In this document: positions 46,316 through 58,201 of the stretch, one piece after another
Numbering within the stretch: the stretch's first letter is position 1
How the letters are laid out: each line of letters opens with the position of its first letter
Source of the DNA: Timema cristinae
Lineage: Eukaryota; Arthropoda; Insecta; Phasmatodea; Timematidae
Length of the DNA stretch: 64,000 nt
Assembly (NCBI GenBank): GCA_039000515.1
Contig: JBCFYV010000012.1
Span: forward strand, 127,416,132 to 127,480,131
Reading direction: 5' to 3'
Notes under the pieces: model-generated
What the model was told of the DNA's origin: nothing
The model's database searches: none
Seen by the model: the letters and a program-made list of their open reading frames with translations, nothing else
Program-made: the position numbers and the translations under genes

Positions 46316-46698
46316 ACAAACAAAACGTCAACAACTACAAGTCTATCGTGAGCAAGATAAATAGAACTTGTTTCTTAACCTAAAACTTACCCTTAGCATT
46401 ATGATTTAGAAGGAAGTGTTACAATGTAATAATCTCGTTTGTCAAAGAAATATACAGAACATCGTAACGACGACGCGTATCACTTGCGCGACCTCACGCG
46501 AACAAAATGGCGTCCCTGTATTTATTTTTGCCTTTTCCCGCCCAATCGCTGACAGTAAAGCATTAATTTTTTCCTTGCATTAATCTACTGCAGTAATATT
46601 TGATTTTGCAGCAATTTCTTCCCAAGCATTTTTTTTTTCTTTCTATTATAATATGTAGGATGCTTAGTAGCTCGTAAAATTTCGTTTTCTAGATATAG
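46316..46698. other. Spacer with CpG patch
   Basis: 46465-46520 is CpG-containing (ACGACGACGCGTATC ... GCGCGACC) followed by AAAATGGCGTCC. No exon recognised. Confidence 0.3.
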
Positions 46699-46978
46699 TC
46701 GGTGACCCGGCGGTCTAGGGGTAAGGTCTCGGACTTATGTGTTGAGGGTCCGGGTTCAATCCTCGGTCTTGGAACAGATTTATCTGATTACCAAATCCTT
46801 TCTTCACCTCTGACAAGAAGTGTATTAATCACAACTTGTGAATGTGGGGAATGCCAGGCCGCCACCGTGGTTCGGATTCCACGTTAAACTGTAGGTCCTC
46901 CATTTCATCTCACAATCACTCTACCATTACACATTAGCGTAAGTGTGTATAACCCGAATGGGTAGTAAGACGCGGTGC

Positions 46979-47022
<44 letters not shown>

Positions 47023-47028
47023 TAATAA
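46699..47028 (+). mobile_element. tRNA-derived SINE, family A, full length with (ATA)n tail
   Basis: Head GTGACCCGGCGGTCTAGGGG (box A) and CGGGTTCAATCCTCGG (box B). The body is nearly the same as 36062-36331, with GCCAGGCCGCCACCGTGGTT, then the tail ACCCGAATGGGTAGTAAGAC and (TAA)n with one interruption near 47018. Confidence 0.88.
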
Positions 47029-48589
47029 TAATCTAGATATAGTTCTATAAAATGTAGAATATTATTTTCATTCCAGTCCATATTCGCGAGTTGTAACAAA
47101 CTACAAGCTGAGACGCTCTGATGTCACACGGTCCCGTCCGAACAGAGACTAGAGGGTGCAACGTTTCTTTGACGCGGCGCCAGAAGACCGACAGCGGGTG
47201 GGACGCTCTGAGGTGATTGAACACTTGGTAACGAGCGATCCCTTTCAGATCGCGTGGAGCATGATACATTGCTGTATGCAACATGTTTCACGTGCCACGT
47301 GACTGGTTCATTGTGCAGAAACATTTAGTTGTTGTTGAGTCGGCAACCTGTGGGGATCTTTCTTGCCGTGCATCACACAATGCGGGATGACCAACACTTT
47401 AACATTGCCTACGTATCGTTGAAAAATATCCGGAAATTATTGCGATACCGGTTTTTGTGATAATGATGATGTGGATGTGGACCCGTGTAGGCCTTACTAC
47501 ACACTTGTTATCACACGGCTATGACGATCTCCTTTTACGGGTTTCTCACTGTGGGATTACTGATTGGTTAATAATTGTAGAACTTAGAAGAGATTTATTT
47601 TATTAATCGCCCTTTCATTATTATAAATTTGACATTAAAATGGCATAGTTTTTGTTCCTTTACGAACTGACAGGGAGAGAGCTAGCTAGAGCTATTGCTG
47701 TTACAAACTGAGATTTTCTCTCTCTGGATTACTATAATTCTGTGTAATATTATGTTTTCTGTCTGGATTACTATAATTCTGTGTAATATTATGCTTTCTG
47801 TCTGGATTCATACGCACAAGTTGCTTAAATATGATCTACCCCTTGCTTCTTGGACCCCTTGTCACCAATGTTAAAACTAACCAATAGGAGAACTCCTGGC
47901 AACCTGATGTTGTGAAAGCTAGCTTCCTATTGGGTAGAGGGAGCCAGCTCATCAACATTTTTTCAAATAGAACGGAGGGAGGTTTTTTAAGAAATAAAGA
48001 AATAAAGTTTTAAAACGCATATATTGAAATTACATCTGAAAACGCGTGATTTTCATCGATGAAGTATCAAAAGGAAACTTTACATACAGTTCTTTGAATA
48101 AAAATACATTTCATCCGTGACTTTTAGAATATAAGAGAGGAGTCCAAGACAGTATCATTACAAAATGTATGACTATACACAGAAGGATTATTTCAAGACA
48201 CATATAATAGACAAGCTGTGGAAGGACATAACAAAAGAGGTGCAAGAGAAACTAAAATAAAATAGACTCTATCCGACTGAATTCTCCCTTGAACCACGGG
48301 CCATCCGGTGTCAAAGCTTGTGTTCCACATTGAAGATAGTCTAATAGTATGTATTTTTTAAATTGATACTATGGGATAGTTTATTTTGAAACATATTTTA
48401 GTAAAATTGTATTAGTTCACTAATGTTATAAATATTTTCTTTACTTACACCAAATAATATTTTAAATTATTAATATTTAACAACAATAATTAATAAAGTA
48501 CCTTAAATTGAATATTATATAACTATTAATCCAGGGTTATCGATTGTCACGAAATAAAAGCACATACAGCTGTTATATATCACAGGAAA
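47029..48589. other. AT-rich DNA with a 39-bp duplication, no gene seen
   Basis: Contains a 39-bp direct repeat at 47723-47808 (two copies and a partial third, unit starting TCTGGATTACTATAATTCTG). The rest shows no recognisable coding or repeat signature. Confidence 0.45.
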
Positions 48590-48760
48590 CTAGCCGTACT
48601 GGTGGGCACGTAGACAAAGGCGTCGGTCTAATATTTTCTGGACTACTGGCAGTGGGTAGATATGGGTCCGAATCCTGGACAGGCGTATGGATGTGGTTTT
48701 TACCCTAGCAACCCCCTCCGTTACCTGTTCCTCCAAGCCTTCTGTTGCATAATTAACATA
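48590..48760 (+). mobile_element. Probable tRNA-derived SINE, family B-like
   Basis: Head CTGGTGGGCACGTAGAC, extra arm TTTTCTGGACTACTGGC, box B-like GGGTCCGAATCCTGG, then GTGGTTTTTACC. The head resembles 18990-19195. Confidence 0.45.
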
Positions 48761-48956
48761 TGTAACGCATGGTCTCACATATCACACACGAACCATACAA
48801 TTTTTATGCCATTAAGAGACCAACAGAACATTCCTTCCTGGCAACTTTGTTCGGTAATGACTCACAAGACCTTGAAACGAGCTGGTCCAGGTTCGTTGCT
48901 CGACAATCAAATAAAACATTATCTGAAATGTTTGTCCAATCTTCTTGAGAGCTAAC

Positions 48957-48984
48957 AAGTTCTGTTCTGTTCTGTTCTGTTCTG
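48957..48984. repeat. (TTCTG)n microsatellite, 5 copies
   Basis: Five perfect TTCTG pentamers. Confidence 0.9.
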
Positions 48985-49087
48985 CACGGACCAGAGATTA
49001 GGGGTCCCATTGAACTAATTGCGATCTCTGGAGGAGAATGGGAGATGTTTGGATTAAATGTAGACACATTTGCATGAATACATATGG

Positions 49088-49265
49088 GTCATTGAAAGGT
49101 TTAGTACTAGGCATAAGCGTGAGGAGAGAACTTTGAACGAAAGTGCACTCACATCTACACGGGGGAGGAGATGATAAAACAACCCACAGTGCACCTGGTA
49201 GATATTCGAACCTTGAACTCAGTCGTTTGCGATATCAACGCCTTAGACGTCTTGGCCCCAATGCA
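49088..49265 (-). mobile_element. tRNA-derived SINE, family B
   Basis: Minus strand: box B AAGGTTCGAATATCTACC, GGTGCACTGTGGGTTGTTTT and the GTGTAGATGTGAGTGCAC block. Tail missing. It lies head to head with the next copy. Confidence 0.55.
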
Positions 49266-49309
49266 AGTAGATAAGAAAGTGCTATAAACATTTTTGCTTG
49301 CTACCCACA

Positions 49310-49475
49310 TCGGTGTTTGCGCGGTCTAGGTCGTCACTCTCGAGTTAGACTGGATTGTGGACGAAGTGGAGATTGGGATTCGAATCCCGGTCGGGTGTTC
49401 TGAGGGTGGTTTATAATCAATTGTTTTCTACTCTCCTGCTTCCACATGACTGCGTGTTCAAATTCTATAAAATTA
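49310..49475 (+). mobile_element. tRNA-derived SINE, family B
   Basis: Head GCGCGGTCTAGGTCGTCACT, extra arm GTTAGACTGGATTGTGG, box B GGATTCGAATCCCGGTCGGG, then GGGTGGTTTATAATCAATTG. Box B is perfect. The tail is missing. Confidence 0.65.
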
Positions 49476-50093
49476 TACATAATTATAATTAACAAGTAAC
49501 AAATAACAAATAATATTTATAATAATGTTGGTAAAACAATCAAATAAATTAGGTATTTATTTTAAATAAGTATAACAAAAGTAAAAATATACCTATACAA
49601 ATAAAAAATGAGAAATTCAAACTAAATACATATTTATACAGGGCTATATATAAATAATCATAACTTCTTTCTACTTTTTTAAAAATATTGTCAACTATAA
49701 CATTACATTGAATGTCACTATTTAGGTGCGCCACAATACACAGGTGGCTGACGTAATGATTTGCAAGCAACCCATCGCGCTCTAATGATGTAATTGGCAT
49801 TCGTCTCACTGAGCTAAGTGCGTGTCAGTTAGCCTCTGGCTGGAGGTAAATCAACAGATGGTGTCAGCCTTCATCTGAAACAACTTCATCACTCATTATT
49901 CAGATGGTGGGAGCTGCAAGGGAGGGAATCAAATTTACTGAAACTACCATTAAGTTTTTATCAAAATGTTGCTTTTATAATTCATAAGTGTTAAATATAT
50001 GTTACGTATTACATTAGACTCAGTCTTGCACCAAAATTGTCAGGTATAACAGACTCTCGAATAATCGAGTTAATGAAAGTGTGTAGTATGGTC
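49476..50093. other. AT-rich spacer, nothing recognised
   Basis: An 86-codon minus frame at 49549-49809 is Tyr/Phe/Leu-rich from AT bias with no domain. Confidence 0.35.
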
Positions 50094-50420
50094 TTGAGGA
50101 CCTGGAGTTCAAGGTCAGCAGACGTAGCTCTCCATTCAACCCTAACTTGACACAACTAACTCTCTGCTCTTAGGAACTGGAGAGTTCAAGGTCACCAGAA
50201 CGTAGCTCTCCATTCAACCTAACTTGACACACTAGCTCTCTGTCTTAAGGAACTGGAGTTCAGGTCAGCAACGTAAGCTCTCCATTCACTCTAACCTGAC
50301 ACAACTAACTCTTGCTCTTAAGGACCTGGAGAGTTCAAGGGCACCAGAACGTAGCTCTCATTCAACCTAACTTGACACAACTAACTCTCTGGTCTTAGAC
50401 CTGAGTCAGGTCAGCAGAAC
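50094..50420. repeat. About 75-bp tandem repeat, 4-5 imperfect copies
   Basis: The unit includes GTTCAAGGTCAGCAGACGTA, CTCTCCATTCAACC, TAACTTGACACAACTAACTC and TCTTAGGAACTGGAG. Copies carry many 1-3-bp indels. A single monomer in the opposite orientation is present at about 60928-60998. Confidence 0.85.
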
Positions 50421-51072
50421 GTAAGCTATCTTGAGAACAATACATCCTGCACTATCTCAAGATCTATATCACAGACTTGTATCTCCAGGTTTCCAACTAA
50501 ATGTTGTGTAACGTCTGTCACGTCACATGACAGCCCTCCTCATCCTGCCCGCCTTGATTACCATTATGTTTGGGGATGTGTACAAAGCATTGAGTTCTTA
50601 ATTATGTAACGTTGTCCATTCTCCTATTTGTTCAGTCCTGTTATTTCTCTCAGAACTTGACTCTCAGTATTTTGCCTTGGCAGAGAGAGGGACCAGGCTT
50701 CACATCTGGTAGGATCATATTTAGTAAATTTTCAGTCTAATATTTCGAGTCAGAAGACGAGACGACAACAACTTACAAACTGAGAGATATAATAGTAAAT
50801 GTGGTCTACATTCATTCTGTTTTTGACCTCCTCTTAAAATTCATTCCTATCTGTTAATACAGTTCTCAAATATTTGTTTGAGAATATCATGGCTAGATAT
50901 GGGTAGATTACTCGTGTATAGAGGGTTTAAGAAACTACCCCCCCACCCCACCCAGGCACTTGATGAGTCTGACATCTTGTCGGCCTGTCCACAGTGACTG
51001 GTTTAATCTTCTCTTGAGAGTTTAATGGAATATTGTCACTGTTTATTGTGAAACGATTGGAACCATCTCCCG
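50421..51072. other. Spacer, nothing recognised
   Basis: Contains a short C-rich tract at 50937-50955. No gene or mobile element recognised. Confidence 0.35.
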
Positions 51073-52771
51073 TGGTCTGGAGTTAGACAACTCTCTCTCC
51101 TCTAGTCTGGAGTTAGACCACTTTCTTCCTCTAGTCTGGAGTTAGACCACTCTCTATCCTCTAGTCTGGAGTTAGACCACTCTCTCTCCTCTAGTCTGGA
51201 GTTAGACCACTCTCTCTCCTCTAGTCTGGAGTTAGACCACTTTCTATCCTCTAGTCTGGAGTTAGACCACTTCTATCCTCTAGTCTGGAGTTAGACCACT
51301 CTCTATCCTCTAGTCTGGAGTTAGACCACTCTCTTCCTCTAATCTGGAGTTAGACCACTTTCTATCCTCTAGTCTGGAGTTGGACCACTCTCTATCCTCT
51401 AGTCTGGAGTTAGACCACTCTCTATCCTCTAATCTGGAGTTAGACCACTCTCTTCCTCTAGTCTGGAGTTAGACCACTCTCTCTATCCTCTAGTCTGGAG
51501 TTAGACCACTCTCTATCCTCTAGCCTGGAGTTAGACCACTCTCTCTATCCTCTAGCCTGGAGTTGGACCACTCTCTATCCTCTAGTCTGGAGTTAGACCA
51601 CTCTCTTCCTCTAGTCTGGAGTTAGACCACTCTCTATCCTCTAGTCTGGAGTTAGACCACTCTCTTCCTCTAGTCTGGAGTTAGACCACTCTCTATCCTC
51701 TAGTCTGGAGTTAGACAACTCTCTATCCTCTAGTCTGGAGTTAGACCACTCTCTATCCTCTAGTCTGGAGTTAGACCACTCTCTTCCTCTAGTCTGGAGT
51801 TAGACCACTCTCTATCCTCTAGTCTGGAGTTAGACCACTTTCTATCCTCTAGTCTGGAGTTAGACCACTCTCTATCCTCTAGTCTGGAGTTAGACCACTC
51901 TCTATCCTCTAGCTGGAGTTAGGACCACTCTCTATCCTCTAGTCCTGGAGTTAGACCACTCTCTATCCTCTAGTCTGGAGTTAGACCACTCTCTATCCTC
52001 TAGTCTGGAGTTAGACCACTCTCTATCCTCTAGTCTGGAGTTAGACCACTCTCTATCCTCTAGCCTGGAGTTAGACCACTCTCTATCCTCTAGCCTGGAG
52101 TTAGACCACTCTCTATCCTCTAGTCTGGAGTTGACCACTCTCTATCCTCTAGTCTGGAGTTAGACCACTCTCTATCCTCTAGTCCTGGAGTTAGACCACT
52201 CTCTATCCTCTAGTCTGGAGTTAGACCACTCTCTATCCTCTAGCCTGGAGTTAGACCAATCTCTTCTCGTACTGGAGTTAGACCACTCTCTATCCTCTAG
52301 TCTGGAGTTAGACCACTCTCTTCTCCTGTAACTGGAGTTAGACCACTCTCTATCCTCTAGTCTGGAGTTAGACCACTCTCTATCCTCTAGTCTGGAGTTG
52401 GACCACTCTCTATCCTCTAGTCTGGAGTTAGACCACTCTCTATCCTCTTAGCCTGGAGTTAGACCACTCTCTATCATCTAGTCTGGAGTTAGACCACTCT
52501 CTATCCTCTAGTCTGGAGTTAGACCACTCTCTATCATCTAGCCTGGAGTTAGACCACTCTCTATCCTCTAGTCTGGAGTTGGACCACTCTCTATCCTCTA
52601 GTCTGGAGTTAGACCACTCTCTCTCCTCTAGTCTGGAGTTAGACCACTCTCTCTCCTCTAGTCTGGAGTTGGACCACTCTCTCTCCTCTAGTCTGGAGTT
52701 AGACCACTCTCTATCATTAGCCTGAGTTAGACCACTCTCTCTCCTCTAGTCTGGAGTTAGACCACTCTCTA
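51073..52771. repeat. 30-bp minisatellite, about 57 copies
   Basis: Unit 30 bp (CTCTAGTCTGGAGTTAGACC then ACTCTCTATC) with ATCC, CTCC and a 2-bp-shorter TTCC form. Contains GTCT-N6-AGAC. Indels are more frequent at 51890-52340 and 52720-52740. The minus frame at 51932-52138 (repeating LEDREWSNSR) is a by-product of the 30-bp period. Confidence 0.96.
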
Positions 52772-55351
52772 CCCCATGGCAGAGGAACGGGCCGGTGTGG
52801 AGCTCAACACGATGCCCGCGAGGAATGGATGGAATGCAAGGAGATCATCAAAATGTGGAGGCGGACTCCCGCCCGTCATCTTGGTGAACTCGCTCTTTTA
52901 TTAATAGGTGGAGGAGGGGATAGAACCAACCTCGGAGCTTGTTCTTGGTGAACTCGCGTATTCCAGACGTGTAGTTAGGAAATCTATGGACGGGACGGTC
53001 ACGCAGGGATATATCCACAGGCCTGCTACCCGTCTGGAGAATGTTTGGTGTGGCCCATCTAGCCTCGGGAGTACAACACACCACTTTATATCAACCTTGT
53101 GGTTGTCACAGCTGGTAGTCTCCTGGGTCGAGTGGTCACAAAGGTTGACCTAAGCTGTGGTAACATCTAGTCTCGTGTCTCTTGAGTGAATTGTACAGCC
53201 TCACCCTGCTCGCTGTTACGTCATGTTACGGTCCAGTCTGTTTACCTAATTTCATTGCTGAGGGAACTGCAGGCTTACTATTGAGCAACAGAGTTGTCAT
53301 TCTTTTGTTTTCTGTGATCCTTTTTCCTTCGAATATATATAAAATTTGGCAATGCTGGTCTGTCGTGGTTTCCAGTAATTGGGGCTACAATCGTAAAGTT
53401 ACAGTAGTCTCCGGCTTGTTACAAACAATTACATTCTCAGAGGAAAATATTAAGTAGTAAAGAAAGGACAATGGTGTTAAGAGTCTACACCTAAATTCGT
53501 TATGACGGAACTTTTTCAGTAAATCAAGAGGCAATGCCTATGGTTTGTATATTAATTATGAGTAAAAAAAAGTATACATAAAATAGTTCAATCATAATTA
53601 CGTGGGGAATAGAGAAACGCCAATAAACTTCAATCTTGGAAAAAGTACTACTGTAGAAATAGTTAATGTTTCTAGAAAAGGATGTACACCGAGAGGAGAT
53701 GTGTTTGCCTGTCATTTGAACCTGCCAACCTCCCCAAGTAAGCCGTCCCCCTCACTTCCCAACAACTGAAAGCTAGAAGGTTTGGCAACCTCCAACAGAA
53801 AGAGAGCGGAGACAAATCTTTTCTCTATAAGACCTGCAGTTCCCTCAGCTATAAAATTAGGTGTATAGTTGCGATTATCCGGCCTAAAGTGGCGGAATTC
53901 CCACTCAGATAACGGAAAATACGGAAACGTTGATTTTAATAATATTACCTAACCTAACTTAACCTAACCACCAACTGTTGACGTATGGGATGCTAGGCAT
54001 TGTTAGTTTGGGTTCGTTTGTAATTATAATTAATAATAAAACAAAATTTTCATAGAAAGGGCTTTTTACTTTCTCGCTATCTTACAGGCAGAGAAAGTTT
54101 AGTGATCGTCAAAACAATCTAACTCAAGATTTTGATGAATCGTGACGTTCCGTCTGTCCGTCTGTCTGTACCTCCAACCAGAGCATAAACTATTTTCCCG
54201 ATCGGGATAAAATTTGGTATCTAGGGTTTTCATAGGGTTTCCCAGAGGGGTTTTTGGAATTGCATATCTAACCCTATAATTGAGGGTAGTTTACTGAAGG
54301 GCAAAAAGAGAAATAGTAGATTTTCTCAAAATCGGCTGTAACGATTTTGATTAAATTTCTTTTCTAAACATTTCTAAATATTGCAAACAAAATGGCTTCT
54401 CTCAATATTTCGGTAACATGACTTAAAGGGTTCCGGTCTGATGAGTAAATTATCTTTCTTTTATAATATCTCCTGAACTATTTGAGATATGAAATTACTT
54501 ATCATTACAAATATGTAGGTCTCTTTATGATACAAATATTTTATTTGAAGCATATTTTTATAAAACCAATAACTTTCAAGTTATACGTATATATATATAT
54601 AAATATATTTTAGGGTACTTTACAGAAACAGAAACTTCCGTATCTCCGCAACTATTTGAGATACTAAATAAAAATAACTTATCATTGCAAAACTGTAGTA
54701 TTATTAAAAATAAGAAACTTTTCTATGAAATATATTTTTATAGATCCAACAGTTTCTGAGATATTGGCAAATATATTAATACAATTTTGTGAGCTTTAGT
54801 TGTAAAGAACACTACTTAAGTTTTAACGCAATAATTCTCCAATGGCATTAGTAATTAAATATAAGTAAGTATCTAAAAGTTTGTTGTTTTTCCTTAAACC
54901 TCTTAGGAGAAATGTTTATACAACAATGATCTATCTCCTTCATTTTATACTCAATAGTCAATATTTACATTTTTATTGGTCAAAATTTATAAATGAGGAA
55001 TTTAGTATTAATGCGGTGACATGAAGAGCCTTAATAAGAACGGCACGTGACACGACACAGGAAGGAAGACAGTGATTGTTCCCTTTATAACACTGGGGTT
55101 GGGTAGTAGACCTATGCTAGTTTATTTATTTCTTACTCTATAAATGTATTCATGCATTCATTCATTCAGTGTTTTTGTTATTTATATCTTTCAATCAACT
55201 CACTAAGGGAGTATTCAAGTAAACACGTTTATTTTAATTGTAATTAGTTACTCAATTGAAACAAAGTTAATTGTTTAATGTGTTACTTTGATATATTCTG
55301 CTCTGGATGAAAATTAAAAAAAGCTGGGAAACAAAACACTCACGAACATTC
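52772..55351. other. 2.6 kb without recognised gene; telomere-like run and dispersed-repeat candidate
   Basis: At 53947-53969 there is CCTAACCTAACTTAACCTAACC, like the arthropod (TTAGG)n telomere repeat on the other strand but short and imperfect. At 54140-54180 is a CGTCTGTCCGTCTGTCTG run followed by GGGATAAAATTTGGTATC, a type of sequence I associate with dispersed arthropod repeats. 54462-54580 and 54640-54765 look like a diverged tandem duplication sharing CAACTATTTGAGATA-type and ACTTATCATT stretches. Confidence 0.4.
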
Positions 55352-56012
55352 TTACAAGGGTGCCGTGAGTTTCTAATCCCCTCCACAAGGGTAACGTGAG
55401 ATTCTAATCTCCTTCACAAGGGTGCCACGATATTCTAATCTCCCACATGGTCGTGAGATTCTAATCTCCTCCACAGAGTGCGCGATATTCTAATCTCTCA
55501 TATGGAACCGTGAGATTCTAATCCCTCCACAAGAGTGCCACGATATTCTAATCTCCTCCATAATGGAACCGTGAGATTCTAATCCCCTCCACAAGAGTGC
55601 ACAAAGTGCCACGATATTCTAATCTCCTCCACAATGGTGCCGCGATATTCTAATCTCCTCCACAATGGTGCCATGAGATTATAATCTCCTCCACAATGGT
55701 GCTGTGATATTCTAATCTCCTTCACAATGGTGCCGCGATATTCTAATCTCCCCCACAAGAGTGCCGCGATATTCTAATCCCCTCCACAAGAGTGCCACGA
55801 TATTCTAATCTCCTCCACAAGAGTGCCACGATATTCTAATCTCCCCACAATGGTGCCGCGAGATTCTGCTCTCCTCCACAATGGAACCGTGAGATTATAA
55901 TCCCTTCACAAGAGTGCCGTGAGATTATAATCCCCTTCACAATGGTGCCATGAGATTCTAATCTCCTCCACAAGAGTGACGTGATATTCTAATCCCCTTC
56001 ACAAAGATGCCG
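55352..56012. repeat. About 31-bp minisatellite, about 21 imperfect copies
   Basis: Unit about 31 bp (CTCCACAANGGTGCCGYGAT then ATTCTAATCTC). High substitution and indel load relative to the other arrays, so probably old. Confidence 0.9.
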
Positions 56013-56129
56013 CGAGCCTAGAAAGGTTGAGAATCCCTTACTTGAAGGCAACAAACAAATGTATCTTTTAAACGTCGTCTTACTTCTCGTTCCGGCGATC
56101 CCCTCACATTTAATTATTGCACTACTGTG

Positions 56130-56290
56130 GTAGGAAGGGGAGGCTAGGATCGAGTGTGAATTTACCAGAATTTACCTAGAGAGAGAGTGGGAAACCACTC
56201 ATTAAAATAACCCGCAGAGCACCCAGGTGGGATTCGAGCTAAAGGCCTTTCCGTCACCATGAAACTGGAGCAAGGGATACGTCCATCACT
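56130..56290 (-). mobile_element. tRNA-derived SINE, family B
   Basis: Minus strand: box B AGCTCGAATCCCACCTGGGT, then GGTGCTCTGCGGGTTATTTT and the AATTCTGGTAAATTC body. Truncated on the left. Confidence 0.5.
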
Positions 56291-56496
56291 CGTGCTCCCC
56301 GATATGGATAGCAAGATAGTTATCCTGAAGATAGTTTTCACAGCCAGTGTTGTGTTCACTATTGCCATAGAAACTTGTTAACTTTACAAATTGATAAAGT
56401 GCTATGTTTTCATTTGGTGGGTTGAGTAAAGTACGGCCTATTAATAAAAAACTATATAATTAATCTTGATGCTAATGACTTTCTAAACAATTAGTG

Positions 56497-56565
56497 AAAA
56501 ACACGTCATGTGTTCCCAGCTGGGATTTAAACCCTGGCCTCCCAAAACGTTTGTTTAGTTTTTAC
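56497..56565 (-). mobile_element. SINE head fragment
   Basis: Minus strand GGCCAGGGTTTAAATCCCAG (box B) followed by CTGGGAACACATGACG. Only the head remains. Confidence 0.4.
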
Positions 56566-57018
56566 AAACACAAGTTGTGGCATTGACCTGTAGTGTCGAG
56601 GGTGAATGTTAACCGTGTTTTCTTTGTCTGAACAGTTCGTTTCTCTCTGTTTCTGACCAGCGATTCCTGCCTCACAGAAGATGATATTTATCTAGTATGT
56701 TAAAAGGACTCAAGTACCTATTTGTTGTATTGCATGGCAGTTTGTGAGTGGATGAGTAATATAGGTATCAACCCTGGAAACACTCAACTTACTGGCAAGT
56801 GAAGACTTGAGAGCCAAAGCAGATATATTTCAGTGTCTTGGGAGGAGAAGAGTTTCTTGGAGGGGGTTATTTGATCATATTTATTCATTTAGAAATCAAT
56901 CCTCGAGATTTCTAGAGAAGAATGATTTCCTTTCGGCGCGTCGCGGCGTGCCTGAGGGGGCGGGGGTTGTGGCGGGAACCGTGGGGGAACCTCTCGTGTC
57001 ATTTCGGCAACATTCGGG
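56566..57018. other. Spacer, nothing recognised
   Basis: A 104-codon frame at 56807-57121 overlaps the SINE at its end and has no domain. A CpG patch lies at 56933-56990. Confidence 0.3.
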
Positions 57019-57250
57019 TGTGTTACTACCCGTTCGGTTTGTACACTTATACCCTGATTACGATAATGGATTAGGTATTAAAAAGGTTGTATTTAGCTGT
57101 AGTGAACCTGCATTTGCGTGAAAGCATAGTGGAAATCCATTTAGGGAAAACCACCCCCAGTTCACCTGAGCGAGATTTGAACCTCGATCTCCCCGTCTTT
57201 GGCAATCTAGTCCAACACGAGATTAGCGTGTTAGACCATGGACCACCGAA
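57019..57250 (-). mobile_element. tRNA-derived SINE, family B, near full length
   Basis: Minus strand: head with box B GAGGTTCAAATCTCGCTCAG, extra arm CTAGATTGCC, GGGGGTGGTTTTCCCTAAAT, GCAAATGCAGGTTCAC, and tail CCGAACGGGTAGTAACAC. Confidence 0.85.
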
Positions 57251-58201
57251 GTGGGTTATTCTTACTGTCGATTTTGATAAGTAAAACTCACATTAGATTG
57301 AGTTAGAGTTATAGTTCCCAGCGAGGTCGAAAAGCATGTTTCATTGTGTTTTCCTGGTAGATTTAATCAATTAAAAATAAAGGAGGAAAGTGATAAACAG
57401 AAGGTAAATATTTACTATAACATTTTGACCAAATTAAATTTATCAACTTCAAAAAACTTACCTTAGTAAGAATAATCATCACTTGTCAAACAAAATACTG
57501 TCATGTGCAAACGAATTCGGCCATTTAAGCTAAGTTTAAGGTATTCTACACAACTTGATGTAAACTCTATTAGAGTTTATTAGATTCTCAGAATGAATGA
57601 CCAAGAGGTGGTTTTATTGTTCTAAAGAGACATATCTCGTCCCAAGTACCACGACAGTTTGGTGACTATTCCGCGCGGCGCACCTTAGTGGGAGACTAGC
57701 TCAGAGCTTCACGATTCCCCTTAAGAGACCGATACTCCCCCCCCCCTGCCCCCAAGGAGTCCCCGGTAGTACAATATATCCAGGCATGCGAGGCAGTGAG
57801 CAGGTATGTAAAGTTGAGGTGGAGGTAGTTACAAACATACATACATACCTGTGGTGAGGGGGAGAGGAGGTTGTTCGTGTGCCCCGCGGTGCGTAAGTGG
57901 AGATTTGTAATTGCGTGCGTGCGTGAAGAGGGGGGAGGGGGGATTGACTTGACCAACGCACGCAACCCGGGTCTGTTCGCGACATGGGAGTAAGCTATAC
58001 ACGGCTTCCTATTGGACAAAGAAACATCAGAGCGCGCTGGGTCTACCTCGAGTCACCGGGCGGATAAACTTGATGACTGTTAGGAAGATTGAAACATCAA
58101 GTGCTCATTAAACAACAACTAACTCTCCACTCCTCAATGCTGTGAAGACTAGAGAATAGTTACACTCATAGACAATTAGTCAGTTTGTAAGTCGTAGTCT
58201 A
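57251..58201. other. Spacer with GC-rich segment
   Basis: 57670-58060 is GC- and CpG-richer, with a C10 run at 57736-57745 and short ACATACATAC repeats at 57834-57848. Two overlapping minus frames (107 and 94 codons) are Pro/Ser/Thr-rich with no recognised domain. Confidence 0.35.

Noticed and set aside
53947..53969. Telomere end
   Set aside because: Only about four imperfect CCTAA units; an interstitial or chance motif and not a chromosome end.
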